DNA of 34,333 nt, from positions 1 to 34,333 of the forward strand of contig NZ_RFSK01000062.1 in assembly GCF_009923995.1 (NCBI RefSeq), in the 5' to 3' direction. The stretch's first letter is position 1. Each line of letters starts with the position of its first letter. The position numbers were made by a program, and so were the translations under genes. This document shows positions 7,380 to 16,668 of this stretch, piece after piece. The notes beneath the pieces were generated by a model. The model searched no databases. It was given only the letters and a program-made list of their open reading frames with translations, and was not told the DNA's origin. The DNA comes from Janthinobacterium sp. (lineage in GTDB: Bacteria > Pseudomonadota > Gammaproteobacteria > Burkholderiales > Burkholderiaceae_D).

Positions 7380-8281
7380 GGCGCGGTCATCCCCAGCATC
7401 TGCCGGATCACCGGCAAGATCATCCGCCACGCGTTCGAGCTAGCCGCGATTTCGTCGTAGTGGCTGGCGCCGGGCAGGATCAGCACTTCCGCCTGGTCGC
7501 CGGCCAGCTTCGCCCTAGCCGCATAGTCGTGCGCCACGCGGGGCGGGGAGATGGTGTCGAGCTCGCCCGTGGCCAGCACGGTGCGGCTGCCGTTGGGCAT
7601 CAGGTCGGCCGCGTTGGTGTCGCTGTAGATGTCGGGACGCTGCGTGCTGGCGCTGCCTGCCAGCTGGGCGATGTCGCGCTCGCAGCTGCTCTTGATCAAG
7701 GCTTGCTCGTGGCGCAAGTCGGCCAGGCCGCCCAGGCTGAGGATATTCTTCACCGGCAGGAAGGTGTCGCGGTACAGGGGGCTGGTGTGCGGCAGCTTTT
7801 CCCGCCCGGCTATCCACTGCACCAGCTGTCCGCCGGCCGAATGGCCCATGGCGACGATGCGGCCCGTGTCGAGCTGGTACTGGCTGGCGTGCTGCTGCAG
7901 GCTGCCCAGCGCCGCGTGCATGTCCTCGTAGGTGCCGGGATAGCCGCCGCCTTCCTCGTCCACGCGGCGGTACTCCACATTCCACACGGCAATGCCTTGC
8001 GCCACCAGGGCGCCGGCCACGCTGCGCATCTGCCTGATGCCGCCGAACGCCACCGTCCAGCAGCCGCCATGCACGAGCACGACGACGGGGAAGGGGCCGC
8101 TGCCCTCCGGCCGGAACAGCTGCGCGTACTGCGACTGCGCGGCGCCATACGCGATCTGCGCCGTGGGCGCGGGGCCGTCGAGGGCCAGGTAGTCGTCCAG
8201 GCTCATGGGAGCGGCGACGGCGCCGTGGGGCAGGGCGAGCAGGGCGGTGGCAATCAGGGAGGACGGCAGGGACATGGTCAT
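7376..8281 (-). CDS. Exported alpha/beta hydrolase (esterase/lipase type)
   Basis: This 301-residue protein has a signal peptide (SLIATALLALPHGAVAAP) and a full alpha/beta hydrolase catalytic set: oxyanion-hole motif HGGCW at residue 71, nucleophile elbow GHSAGG with Ser148, acid Asp242 in ELDTIS and His274 in GASHYDE. The HGG-plus-GHSAGG pattern is typical of the BD-FAE / carboxylesterase and kynurenine-formamidase-like branch. The substrate is not readable, but export suggests an extracellular or periplasmic ester or peptide. The ATG at 8281 (or 8275) is chosen because it puts the signal peptide first; the frame extends upstream through low-complexity Arg/Pro sequence that is not credible protein. 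It heads a three-gene overlapping operon and is divergent from a hybrid kinase. Confidence 0.85.
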   Translation of the reverse strand: MTMSLPSSLIATALLALPHGAVAAPMSLDDYLALDGPAPTAQIAYGAAQSQYAQLFRPEGSGPFPVVVLVHGGCWTVAFGGIRQMRSVAGALVAQGIAVWNVEYRRVDEEGGGYPGTYEDMHAALGSLQQHASQYQLDTGRIVAMGHSAGGQLVQWIAGREKLPHTSPLYRDTFLPVKNILSLGGLADLRHEQALIKSSCERDIAQLAGSASTQRPDIYSDTNAADLMPNGSRTVLATGELDTISPPRVAHDYAARAKLAGDQAEVLILPGASHYDEIAASSNAWRMILPVIRQMLGMTAP

Positions 8282-8400
8282 GACGCTTTGTGCTTGAGGA
8301 AAGAACAATACTCTAGCATAGGCCGGCCCGTCTTTCGGCGCCGGGCTGCCTCGACGGCCTCCTGGCCGGCGCCGCCGTCGCGCCGGCGACGTCCGCAGGC

Positions 8401-8418
8401 AAAACACCGTTCTGTTTT
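8401..8418. promoter_or_regulatory. AAAACA-N6-TGTTTT dyad before the hybrid kinase gene
   Basis: A perfect 6+6 inverted repeat with a 6-base spacer lies in the gap between the divergent hydrolase and kinase genes, 6 bases before the annotated kinase ATG. The rest of 8282-8400 is GC-rich, with dyads around ggccggc and gcgccgg, and no clear sigma-70 promoter. The dyad could be an operator for either gene. If the kinase really starts further downstream, this would lie in its promoter. Confidence 0.35.
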
Positions 8419-8423
8419 CCGCC

Positions 8424-11400
8424 ATGAAAAGCGTTGCCACATGGTATATTCCGGGCATTAGTTATCCGCTTATCGACACGGTGCACGCAAACAACATCAT
8501 CACATTGCTGGACGCCGAGCATAGCGCACTGGGAAGTATCGCGGCCGGTGTCGATCTGGCGCATGCCCTGGAACACCTGCTGCTGGCGCTGGAGGCGCAG
8601 TCCGATGCGCCCATGCACGCCTGCCTCGTCCTGATCGACGACGCCGACCGCTTTTGCGGCCTGTGCGCGCCGACCCTGCCGCAAGACCTGTGCCTGGCCC
8701 TGCGTCATGGCGGCGACCAGTCTTCACCGTTCAGCGCGGCCGCCTTTGCCGGCGCGCCCGTGTACTGCGGCGACATCACGCGCGAGCCGCAATGGAGCGC
8801 GGGGCGCAAGGAAGCCGTGCTGCACGGCTATCGCGCCTGCTGGGTCGCTCCCGTGTTCGGCGCCAGGGGCCACATCCTCGGGGTGCTGGGGCTGCTGTTC
8901 CAGGCCCCGTGCCATCCCACCCAGCCCGAGATCGACCTGCTGGCGCTGGCCGCGCGCGTGGCCGCCCACGTCATCGAGCGGGCCCAGCTGGAAAAGAGCC
9001 TGCACGACAGCCGCGAGCACTTTCACTACGCCATGGAACTCAACACGCAAGTGTTGTGGACGGCCGACGTCGACGGCAAGCTCGACTACGTGGCGCAGCG
9101 CTGGCGCGAATGGACGGGCGGCAGCGGCCTGGGCACGGCCTGGCTGGAAGCCATTCACCCGGACGATATTGCCCATGTGCTCGCTGCCTGGAGCGAATCG
9201 GTGGGCAGCGGCCAGCCTTTCGACGCGGAAATGCGCGTGCGGCGCCAGGGCGGGCAGTACCGCTGGGCGCATACACGCGCCTACTGCCGGCAGGACGAAT
9301 TCGGCAAGCCCCAGAAATGGTATGGCTCGTGCGAGGACATCGACGAGCACTGGCAGGCGCGCAACGCCTTGCTCGACAGCGAAGCGCAGTTCCGCTCGCT
9401 GGCCTCGACCATGCCCAACCAGGCCTGGCTGGCGCACGGCAGCGGCGCCACCTACTGGGTCAACGAGCAGGTCTGTGCCTACACGGGCCAGTCCATGAAG
9501 TCGCTCGTCTCGAGCGGCTTTCGCCACTGCGTGCATGCGGACGACCTGCTGGCCACGCAGAAAAGCTGGGAGCAGGCCGTCGCCACGGCCAGCGCCTACG
9601 AATACGAGTTCCGCATGCGCCGCGCCGACGGTCAGTACCGCTGGTTCCTGGCGCGCGCCTTGCCCCTGTTCGACGAGGCGGGCAAGGTGCTGCGCTGGGT
9701 CGGCACGAATACGGACGTGCAGGAACAGAAGAACGTGCTGGAAAAGATGGCCTACCTGAATTCCTCGCTGGAAGTGGAAATGGCCAACCGCACGGCCGAC
9801 CGCGACCGCATGTGGCGGCTGTCGACGGACATCATGCTGGTGGCCGACCTGAGCGGCATGATCATCGCCGTCAATCCCGCCTGGACGGGCATCCTGGACC
9901 GGCCGGAAATCGAATCGCTGGGCATGGATTTCATCAGCCTCGTGCATCCCGACGACCGCATGGCGGCGCTGAAGGACCTGTCGCGCCTGGCCCATGGCGC
10001 GCCCACCCTGCGCATGGAAAACCGCTACCGGCGCCGCGATGGCGGCTACCGCTGGATTTCCTGGACGGCCGTGCCGGCGCAAAAGCTGATCCACGCCATC
10101 GGCCGCGACGTCACGGACGAGAAGGAGGCGCGGCTGGCGCTGGTGCGCAGCGAGCAAGCCCTGCTGCAGGCGCAGAAGCTGGAATCGATCGGCAAGCTGA
10201 CGGGCGGCGTGGCCCACGACTTCAACAATGTGCTGCAAATCATTTCCGGCAACTTGCAGCTGCTGAAACTGACGGTGGCCGACAATCCGCAGGCCGCCAG
10301 GCGCCTCGATTCGGCCGCCTCGGCCGTGGAGCGGGGTGCCAAGCTGTCCTCGCAGCTGCTGGCCTTTGCGCGGCGCCAGCCCTTGAAGCCGCTGGTGACG
10401 GACCTGGGACGTTTGCTGCGCCGCATGCACGAGCTGATACGCCGCGCGCTCGGTGAAGATATCTTTGAGGAAACTTTCATCAGCGACGGCCTGTGGCATA
10501 CGCTCGTCGATCCGAACCAGATGGAAAACGTGCTGCTGAACATGGCCATCAATGCGCGCGACGCGATGGACAAGGGCGGCCGCCTGACGTTCACCTTGAG
10601 CAATGTCACGCTCGACGCCGCCTATGCCAGCCTGCATGCCGACGTGCTGGCGGGCCAGTATGTGCTGCTGACCATCACGGATACGGGGCACGGCATGGAG
10701 CGCGACGTGATCGACCAGATCTTCGAGCCGTTCTTCACCACCAAGCGCGAGGGCGAGGGCACGGGCCTGGGCCTGTCCATGGCCTACGGCTTCATCCGCC
10801 AGAGCGCGGGCCACATCAAGGTGCACAGTGCGCCGGGCGCCGGCACGACCTTCAAGATCTATCTGCCCCGTTCGCTGGAAAAGCTGGCGGAACCGCCGCC
10901 TGGCCTGTCCGGTCCCGTGCTGGGCGGCGGCGAAACCATCCTCGTGGTGGAAGATGATGCCCCCGTGCAGCACACGGTGGTGGACATGCTGCGCGGCCTG
11001 GGCTACGACGTGCTGCATGCGGACGACGGCGCCTCGGCCCTGGCCCTGCTGCGCACGGGCGTGGCCGTCGACCTGCTGTTTACGGACGTCGTCATGCCCG
11101 GTCCCGTCAGCAGCAAGGAACTGGCGCAGCAGGCCAGGCTGCTGCTGCCGGAGCTGGCCGTGCTGTACACCTCGGGCTACACGCACAACGCCATCATGCA
11201 GGGCGGGCGGCTGGACCCGGGCGTCGAACTGCTGAGCAAACCCTACCAGCGCGAAGACCTGGCGCGGCGCCTGCGCCACCTGCTGGCCGACCGCCGCCTG
11301 GTGGGCGCGCCCGACCCGTCGGGGCGGCGCATCCTGCTGGTGGAAGACAACGATGACGCGCGCGAAATGACGACGGAAATGCTCAACATGCTGGGCCATA

Positions 11401-11672
11401 CCGTGCATGGCGTGGCCAGCGCGGAAGCGGCCATGCCGTTGCTGGCCATGCCGGGCCTGGACGTGCTGGTGACGGACATCAGCCTGCCCACCATGTCCGG
11501 CCTGGAACTGGCGCGCCATGCGCGCGAGCACTGGCCGCAGCTGGAAGTGATTTTTGCCTCCGGGCATGACTGGGGTGCCAGCCTGATGCAGGACGCCAGC
11601 GCGCGCTTCCTGCGCAAGCCGTTCAGCCTGGAAGAGCTGGCCAAGGCCCTGAAGGCGCGCCAGCCCGACTAG
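8424..11672 (+). CDS. Hybrid sensor kinase: GAF-PAS-PAS-PAS-HisKA-HATPase-REC-REC
   Basis: This 1082-residue hybrid histidine kinase has no membrane segment, so it is probably cytoplasmic. In order: a GAF-like domain (about 30-185), three PAS/PAC units (about 195-315, 320-445, 465-575; each ends in a PAC-type phrase such as [15 protein letters not shown]), HisKA with His598 in VAHDFNN, an HATPase (NARDAM N-box, [18 protein letters not shown]), and two receivers with Asp888 (LFTDVVMPG) and Asp1018 (LVTDISLPT). There is no output domain. No Shine-Dalgarno supports the ATG at 8424; a GTG at 8481 is an alternative. The kinase half is closely related to the converging kinase at 11669-14563 while the sensory halves differ. 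The two genes overlap by 4 bases at their stop codons. Confidence 0.92.
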   Translation: MKSVATWYIPGISYPLIDTVHANNIITLLDAEHSALGSIAAGVDLAHALEHLLLALEAQSDAPMHACLVLIDDADRFCGLCAPTLPQDLCLALRHGGDQSSPFSAAAFAGAPVYCGDITREPQWSAGRKEAVLHGYRACWVAPVFGARGHILGVLGLLFQAPCHPTQPEIDLLALAARVAAHVIERAQLEKSLHDSREHFHYAMELNTQVLWTADVDGKLDYVAQRWREWTGGSGLGTAWLEAIHPDDIAHVLAAWSESVGSGQPFDAEMRVRRQGGQYRWAHTRAYCRQDEFGKPQKWYGSCEDIDEHWQARNALLDSEAQFRSLASTMPNQAWLAHGSGATYWVNEQVCAYTGQSMKSLVSSGFRHCVHADDLLATQKSWEQAVATASAYEYEFRMRRADGQYRWFLARALPLFDEAGKVLRWVGTNTDVQEQKNVLEKMAYLNSSLEVEMANRTADRDRMWRLSTDIMLVADLSGMIIAVNPAWTGILDRPEIESLGMDFISLVHPDDRMAALKDLSRLAHGAPTLRMENRYRRRDGGYRWISWTAVPAQKLIHAIGRDVTDEKEARLALVRSEQALLQAQKLESIGKLTGGVAHDFNNVLQIISGNLQLLKLTVADNPQAARRLDSAASAVERGAKLSSQLLAFARRQPLKPLVTDLGRLLRRMHELIRRALGEDIFEETFISDGLWHTLVDPNQMENVLLNMAINARDAMDKGGRLTFTLSNVTLDAAYASLHADVLAGQYVLLTITDTGHGMERDVIDQIFEPFFTTKREGEGTGLGLSMAYGFIRQSAGHIKVHSAPGAGTTFKIYLPRSLEKLAEPPPGLSGPVLGGGETILVVEDDAPVQHTVVDMLRGLGYDVLHADDGASALALLRTGVAVDLLFTDVVMPGPVSSKELAQQARLLLPELAVLYTSGYTHNAIMQGGRLDPGVELLSKPYQREDLARRLRHLLADRRLVGAPDPSGRRILLVEDNDDAREMTTEMLNMLGHTVHGVASAEAAMPLLAMPGLDVLVTDISLPTMSGLELARHAREHWPQLEVIFASGHDWGASLMQDASARFLRKPFSLEELAKALKARQPD

Positions 11673-14563
11673 CCGGCGGCGGGACCCGGCGCCAGCAGCG
11701 CCTGCTGCAACTGCTCCAGGGTGAATGGTTTCACGAGGAAACGCGCCCGCGGGTCGCTGACGCCGGAATTGGCGGGCGCGTGGCCCGTGGAAAACACCAC
11801 TTCCAGCTGCGGATGGTCGCGCGCGGCGATGCCGGCCAGTTCCGCGCCGGACATGCGCGGCAGGCTGATGTCGGTCAGCAGCAGCTGCAGCCCCGGCGTG
11901 CCCAGCAGGGGCAGCGCTTCCTCGGCCGTGCCCACGGCCTGCACCGTGTGCCCCAGCATGGCCAGCAGTTCCGCCGTCATGGCGCGCGCGTCGTCATTGT
12001 CTTCCACCAGCAGGATGTGGCGCGCGTCCCGGCGCGGGGCCGGCTGCGGCGCCAGCTGCGCGCGGTAGCGGTGCAGCGACGTCACGTGCCGGCCGTTGGC
12101 CAGCAGGTGGCGGATGCGCCGCGCCAGGTCTTCGCGCCGGTACGGCTTGCTGAGCAGCTCGACGCCCGGCTCCAGGCGGCCGCCCTGCATCATGGCGTCC
12201 TGCGTGTAGCCCGAGGTAAACAGCACGGCCAGCTGCGGCAGCAGCAGGCGGGCCTGGCGCGCCAGTTCCGTGCTGGCGACCTTGCCGGGCATCACCACGT
12301 CCGTAAACAGCAGGTCGATGGGCACGCCGCTGCCGACGATGTTGAGCGCGCTTTCGCCATCGCTGGCGCGCAGCACGAAATAGCCGAGGCCGCGCAGCAT
12401 GTCGACCACCGTCGTCTGCACCTGCACGTCGTCTTCCACGACGAGGATGGTTTCCTTGCCGCCCAGCACAGGGCCGTCCAGCTGCAGGGGCAGCTCGGTT
12501 TCCGCTTCGAGCGAGCGCGGCAGGTAGATGCGGAAGGTGCTGCCGTGGCCGGGCACGCTGTCCACCTTCAGGTGGCCGCCGCTCTGGCGCAGGAAACCGT
12601 AGGCCATGCTCAAGCCCAGGCCCGTGCCTTCGCCTTCCTTCTTCGTCGTGAAGAACGGCTCGAAAATCTTGTCCAGCAGCTCGGCCGGGATGCCCGTGCC
12701 CGTGTCCGAGATGGCCAGCTGCACATAGTCGCCCGGCACCACGTCCGCATGGCGGGCCGCATAGGCGGCGTCGAGCACGATATTGCCCAGTTCGATGGTC
12801 AGCTGGCCCTGGCCGGCCATGGCGTCGCGCGCATTGATGGCCAGGTTGAGGATGACGTTTTCCAGCTGGTGCGGGTCGACCAGGGCGCGCCAGCTGTCAT
12901 CGGCCAGCAGCAGCCGCGTCTCGATGGTTTCGCCCGTGGCGCGCCGCAGCAGGTCTTCCGTGGCGCGCAGCAGGTGGGCCAGGTCCGTCACCAGCGGTTT
13001 GAGCGGTTGACGCCGCGCAAAGGCCAGCAGCTGGGCCGACAGTTTCGCGCCCCGTTCCACGGCGGCCGTGGAGCTGGCGATGCGCTTGGCGGCCACGGGA
13101 TCGTCGCCCAGCGTCATCTGCAGCAGTTGCAGGTTGCCCGAGATAATCTGCAATACATTGTTGAAGTCATGCGCCACGCCGCCCGTCAGCTTGCCCAGCG
13201 CTTCGAGCTTTTGCGACTGCAGCAGGGCCATCTCGCTGTGGCGCAGGGATTCCTGCATGCGGCGCAAGCTGCTTTCCGCCTCCTTTTCCAGGGTCACGTG
13301 GCGGCCCGTGGCGAAGATCAGGTCGCCTTCGGCCGCCGCCACCCAGGACAGCCAGCGATGGCCGCCATCGCGGTGGCGGTAGCGGTTTTCAAAGCTGGGC
13401 ATGGCTTCCTGGCCCAGTTGGGCCACCTGGGCCAGCGCCTGGCGCGTGGCGGGGGCATCCTCGGGCAGGACGAAGTCGTACACGCTGCGGCCCAGCATTT
13501 CCTCGGGCAGCCAGCCGAGCACGCTCGTCGCGGCGGGGTTGACGGCGGCAAAGCAGTGGTCGCGGTCGATGGCCAGCATCAGGTCCTGCGCGCTGCGCCA
13601 CAGCCGTTCGCGCTCGCTGTTGCGCGCCGCCAGGTCCGCTTCCAGCTTCTTTTCCACGGTGATGTCGCGCGCGCTGCAATACACCTTGTCGCCTTCGGGC
13701 ACGGCCACCCACGACAGCCAGTGCCAGCCGCCCAGCTTGTGGCGGTAGCGGTTCTCGAAGCGCAGCGCGGGCTGGCCCTGCTGGGCCGCGTCCCAGGCCG
13801 CATAGGTGCGCGGCAAGTCGTCGGGGTGGATCAGCTCCAGGAAGCGTGTCGTGCGGATTTCCTCTTCCGACCAGCCCAGCGTGGCTTGCCAGGCGGGATT
13901 CGAGTGCTCGAAATAGCCGTCCAGGCTGAGCACGCCCAGCAGGTCCGGGCTGACGCTCCAGGTGCGGCCGAATTCGCGCGTGCGTTCGGCCACCTGGCGC
14001 TCCATGCTGGCACTGAGCAGGCGCAGCCGCTCTTCCGCCTGGGCCCGCAGGATGGTGGACCAGACCCGCTCCGACACTTGCACGGCCAGTTCGATCTCGT
14101 CCGCATGCCACAGGCGCGCGGCGCGGCTGTGCACGACGAACAGGGCGGCCAGCTGGCCATCCTTGGCGATGGGAATGTTCAGGAAGGCGCGGATGCCCAG
14201 CCGCGCAAACGTGGCCAGCGCAGCCGGCATGGCCGTGCGCGGGTCGCTGGCGACGTCGCTGACGGCCAGCGCGTGGCCGCCGGCAAGCGTATCGGCCAGG
14301 CCGGCCGCATAGTCGCCGAGGAAGTATTCGCCCGCCGCGCCCGGCGCCATGCCGTCGCTCCACGCGTGCTGCAGGGTGGGGCAGTGCAGGGTCTGGGCGA
14401 TGTCGAAACAGGCCACCTGCTGCGCCCCCAGGCGCTGGCCCAGCAGCTGTGCCGACAGGGCGAGGATGTCGCCCGTCTCGTGCAGGCGGCGCAGGCGCCG
14501 TTCCAGCTGCAGCAGGAAGGCAACGCCGCTGGTGCCCGTGTTTTTGCCGTGCTCGCTTGCCAT
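11669..14563 (-). CDS. Hybrid sensor kinase: GAF-PAS-PAS-HisKA-HATPase-REC-REC
   Basis: This 964-residue soluble hybrid kinase comprises an N-terminal GAF (about 20-175), a short coil, two PAS/PAC units (about 205-320 and 335-435), HisKA with His465 in VAHDFNN, an HATPase with NARDAM and [12 protein letters not shown], and two receivers with Asp755 (LFTDVVMPG) and Asp898 (LLTDISLPR). It is the last gene of the operon kinase - cheR - REC-kinase - this gene, starting 5 bases after the previous stop, with GGGAG overlapping the end of that gene as ribosome site. Its stop codon overlaps the stop of the convergent paralogue (shared ctag at 11669-11672). It has no output domain. Confidence 0.92.
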   Translation of the reverse strand: MASEHGKNTGTSGVAFLLQLERRLRRLHETGDILALSAQLLGQRLGAQQVACFDIAQTLHCPTLQHAWSDGMAPGAAGEYFLGDYAAGLADTLAGGHALAVSDVASDPRTAMPAALATFARLGIRAFLNIPIAKDGQLAALFVVHSRAARLWHADEIELAVQVSERVWSTILRAQAEERLRLLSASMERQVAERTREFGRTWSVSPDLLGVLSLDGYFEHSNPAWQATLGWSEEEIRTTRFLELIHPDDLPRTYAAWDAAQQGQPALRFENRYRHKLGGWHWLSWVAVPEGDKVYCSARDITVEKKLEADLAARNSERERLWRSAQDLMLAIDRDHCFAAVNPAATSVLGWLPEEMLGRSVYDFVLPEDAPATRQALAQVAQLGQEAMPSFENRYRHRDGGHRWLSWVAAAEGDLIFATGRHVTLEKEAESSLRRMQESLRHSEMALLQSQKLEALGKLTGGVAHDFNNVLQIISGNLQLLQMTLGDDPVAAKRIASSTAAVERGAKLSAQLLAFARRQPLKPLVTDLAHLLRATEDLLRRATGETIETRLLLADDSWRALVDPHQLENVILNLAINARDAMAGQGQLTIELGNIVLDAAYAARHADVVPGDYVQLAISDTGTGIPAELLDKIFEPFFTTKKEGEGTGLGLSMAYGFLRQSGGHLKVDSVPGHGSTFRIYLPRSLEAETELPLQLDGPVLGGKETILVVEDDVQVQTTVVDMLRGLGYFVLRASDGESALNIVGSGVPIDLLFTDVVMPGKVASTELARQARLLLPQLAVLFTSGYTQDAMMQGGRLEPGVELLSKPYRREDLARRIRHLLANGRHVTSLHRYRAQLAPQPAPRRDARHILLVEDNDDARAMTAELLAMLGHTVQAVGTAEEALPLLGTPGLQLLLTDISLPRMSGAELAGIAARDHPQLEVVFSTGHAPANSGVSDPRARFLVKPFTLEQLQQALLAPGPAAG

Positions 14564-14568
14564 GGCGC

Positions 14569-15759
14569 TCAGCTCCCGGCCAGCGGCAGGGTGACGCTGA
14601 ACAGGGCGCCGTTGCCGGGCTGGCTTTGCAGGGTGATGGCGCCGCCGTGCGCGTCCACCAGCTGCTTGGTGATGAACAGGCCCAGGCCCAGGCCGCCCGT
14701 GCGGTCTTGGTGCATGACGCGCTCGAAGGCGTCGAAGATGCGTTCCTGGTCGCGCGCATTGATGCCGATGCCGTGGTCGCGCACTTCGATGACGGCGCTG
14801 TTCTGCGTATGGCCCAGGCTGATTTCCACGGGCTGGCCCTGGCCGTAGCGCACGGCATTGCTGATCAGGTTGACGACGATCTGCTCGACGCGGAAGGCGT
14901 CCCAGTAGCCGTTGATCGGTTCGAAGGCCAGCACTTCGAGCACGCTGCCCGTGGTGGCCGCATATGGCGCCAGGTCGTCTGCCAACCTGCGCACCAGGCT
15001 CGTCAGGTCGACGGCTTCGCGGCGGATGGACAGCTTGCCGCTGCTGATGCGCGACACGTCGAGCATGTCGTCGATCAGGCGTACCATGCTGCGGATCTGG
15101 CGCCCGTCGCGCGCCACCATCTTGTTCAGCTTGTCCGGTTCGAAGGCGGCCAGGTTGCCCCGTTCGAGGTTGACGGTGCGCATCTGCGTCTCCAGGAACA
15201 GGGTGTTCAACGGCGTGCGCAGCTCGTGCGCCACCATGGACATGAATTCATCGCGCAGGCGCAGCGAACGCTGCAGCTCGGCCTGGGTGGCGCGCAGCTC
15301 CTTGAGCAGCGCTTCCTGCTGCTGGCGGCTGTATTCCAGCGCCTGCACCTGGCGCCGCGTCTCGCTGCGCTGCTGGTGCAGGGCCACGAAGACGTTGACC
15401 TTGCTTTGCACGGCATTGATGTCGAGCGGCTTGTGCAGGAAATCGACGGCGCCGCTTTCATAGCCCTGGAAGGCGAAATTCATTTCCTTGCCAGCCGCCG
15501 TGACGAAGACGATGGGGATGTGGCGCGTCTTTTCCGTGCCGCGCATCAATTGCGCCAGCTCAAAGCCGTCCATTTCCGGCATTTGCACGTCGAGGATGGC
15601 CAGCGCGAAATCGTGCTCCAGCAGCAAGGCCAGCGCTTCCTCGCCGGACGAGGCCTGGTAGACGCTGCGGTCGCTCTCGCGGATCAGCGCATTGAGCGCG
15701 CGCAAGTTTTCCGGCAAGTCGTCGACGATGAGGAGTTTGGTACTGGTTTCATTGATCAT
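14569..15759 (-). CDS. Receiver-histidine kinase (REC-HisKA-HATPase)
   Basis: In this 396-residue kinase an N-terminal receiver (Asp57 in ILDVQMPEMDG) replaces the usual sensor. A coiled coil at about 130-170 joins it to HisKA (His178 in MVAHELRTPLN) and an HATPase (NLISNAVRYG, DHGIGI, GLGLGLFITKQL). It lacks membrane and sensory domains, so its input should be phosphotransfer from another kinase, most simply the three-receiver kinase encoded upstream. The ATG overlaps the cheR stop in ATGA, and the gene ends 5 bases before the hybrid kinase at 14563. This architecture is common next to CheR/CheB-containing stress signalling clusters. Confidence 0.9.
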   Translation of the reverse strand: MINETSTKLLIVDDLPENLRALNALIRESDRSVYQASSGEEALALLLEHDFALAILDVQMPEMDGFELAQLMRGTEKTRHIPIVFVTAAGKEMNFAFQGYESGAVDFLHKPLDINAVQSKVNVFVALHQQRSETRRQVQALEYSRQQQEALLKELRATQAELQRSLRLRDEFMSMVAHELRTPLNTLFLETQMRTVNLERGNLAAFEPDKLNKMVARDGRQIRSMVRLIDDMLDVSRISSGKLSIRREAVDLTSLVRRLADDLAPYAATTGSVLEVLAFEPINGYWDAFRVEQIVVNLISNAVRYGQGQPVEISLGHTQNSAVIEVRDHGIGINARDQERIFDAFERVMHQDRTGGLGLGLFITKQLVDAHGGAITLQSQPGNGALFSVTLPLAGS

Positions 15760-16634
15760 GTTTCATTCCTGGCAAAACCTTGCCGTCCAGCGTAGTAGGA
15801 AGCGGCGTGCGATGGCGCACGCTTGCGGTAGAGTTTTTCCGGTCCCGGCAACGCTTCGAAGTCGCCGGCCAGGCGCGTAAACTGCACGCTTTCCTTGCTG
15901 CCCAGCCCCAGGAAACCCCGGTGGCACAGCGATTCGTGGAACAGCGCCAGGGCCCGTTCCTGCAAGGTCTTATTGAAGTAAATCAGCACGTTACGGCAGC
16001 AAATCAATTGCGTTTCGACAAAGACGCTGTCCGTGGCCAGGCTATGGTCGGCAAAATTGATCCTGGCCAGCATGCGCGCGTCGAAGCGCGCGGTGGCATG
16101 CTCGACCGTGTAGTACGCGTCCAGCCGCTCCAGGCCGCCTGCGGCCCGGTAATTGGCCCCGTATTCTTCCAGCCGGTGCAGCGGATACACGCCGGCCGCC
16201 GCCGTGGCCAGAGCCTGCGGATTGATGTCCGTGGCATAGATGCGGCAGCGCTCGAGCAAGCCTTCTTCGTGCAGGACGATGGCCAGCGACAGCGCTTCCT
16301 CGCCCGTGCAGCAGCCGGCCACCCAGATGGTGGGCGAGGGATAGGTCTTCAGCACGGGCACGACGTGCTCGCGCAGGGCGAGGAAAAAGGCCGGGTCGCG
16401 GAACATCTGCGTGACGGGCACGGTCAAGATCTGCAGCAGCTCGCCAAAGGCGGCCGGGTCGTCCAGCACCATCTGCTGCAGGGCGGCCAGGCTGGCGCAG
16501 CGGAAGCGCTCGATGGCGTAGTTCAGGCGGCGGCGCTGCGAGGGCAGGGTGTAGTCGCGGAAATCGTAGCTGTAGCGCTGATAGATGGCTTCCATCAGCG
16601 CCTGCAGCTGCGCGTCCGTGTAGCGCGTGGGCAT
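15756..16634 (-). CDS. CheR-type protein-glutamate methyltransferase
   Basis: The product is a 292-residue SAM-dependent methyltransferase of the CheR family. An N-terminal helical CheR_N domain (about 8-60) is followed by the Rossmann domain with motif I WVAGCCTGEEALSLAI (about 104-119), ATDINPQAL as acidic SAM-binding motif, and CCRNVLIYFN as motif IV. CheR proteins methylate glutamates in receptor coiled coils. There is no chemoreceptor, cheA, cheW or cheB in this window, so the target is probably a kinase of the operon. ATG 16634 is chosen because CheR_N starts there and AGGG lies upstream; the frame extends upstream only by wrong-frame reading of the preceding kinase. It starts 34 bases after that kinase and overlaps the next gene by 4. 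Confidence 0.88.
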   Translation of the reverse strand: MPTRYTDAQLQALMEAIYQRYSYDFRDYTLPSQRRRLNYAIERFRCASLAALQQMVLDDPAAFGELLQILTVPVTQMFRDPAFFLALREHVVPVLKTYPSPTIWVAGCCTGEEALSLAIVLHEEGLLERCRIYATDINPQALATAAAGVYPLHRLEEYGANYRAAGGLERLDAYYTVEHATARFDARMLARINFADHSLATDSVFVETQLICCRNVLIYFNKTLQERALALFHESLCHRGFLGLGSKESVQFTRLAGDFEALPGPEKLYRKRAPSHAASYYAGRQGFARNET

Positions 16635-16668
16635 CAGCGACACGCCCTGGCAGTGCGCACCATCGCCA

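Noticed and set aside
8724..11567. 947-residue open frame on the minus strand opposite the first hybrid kinase
   Set aside because: Same compositional shadow; no ribosome site or domain, and the sense strand codes for a complete GAF-PAS-kinase-REC protein.
11780..14848. Very long open frame on the plus strand opposite the hybrid kinase
   Set aside because: It is rich in Arg, Gln, Ala, Gly and His, as the reverse reading of GC-rich codons gives, shows no domain, and lies entirely opposite a kinase with all motifs intact.
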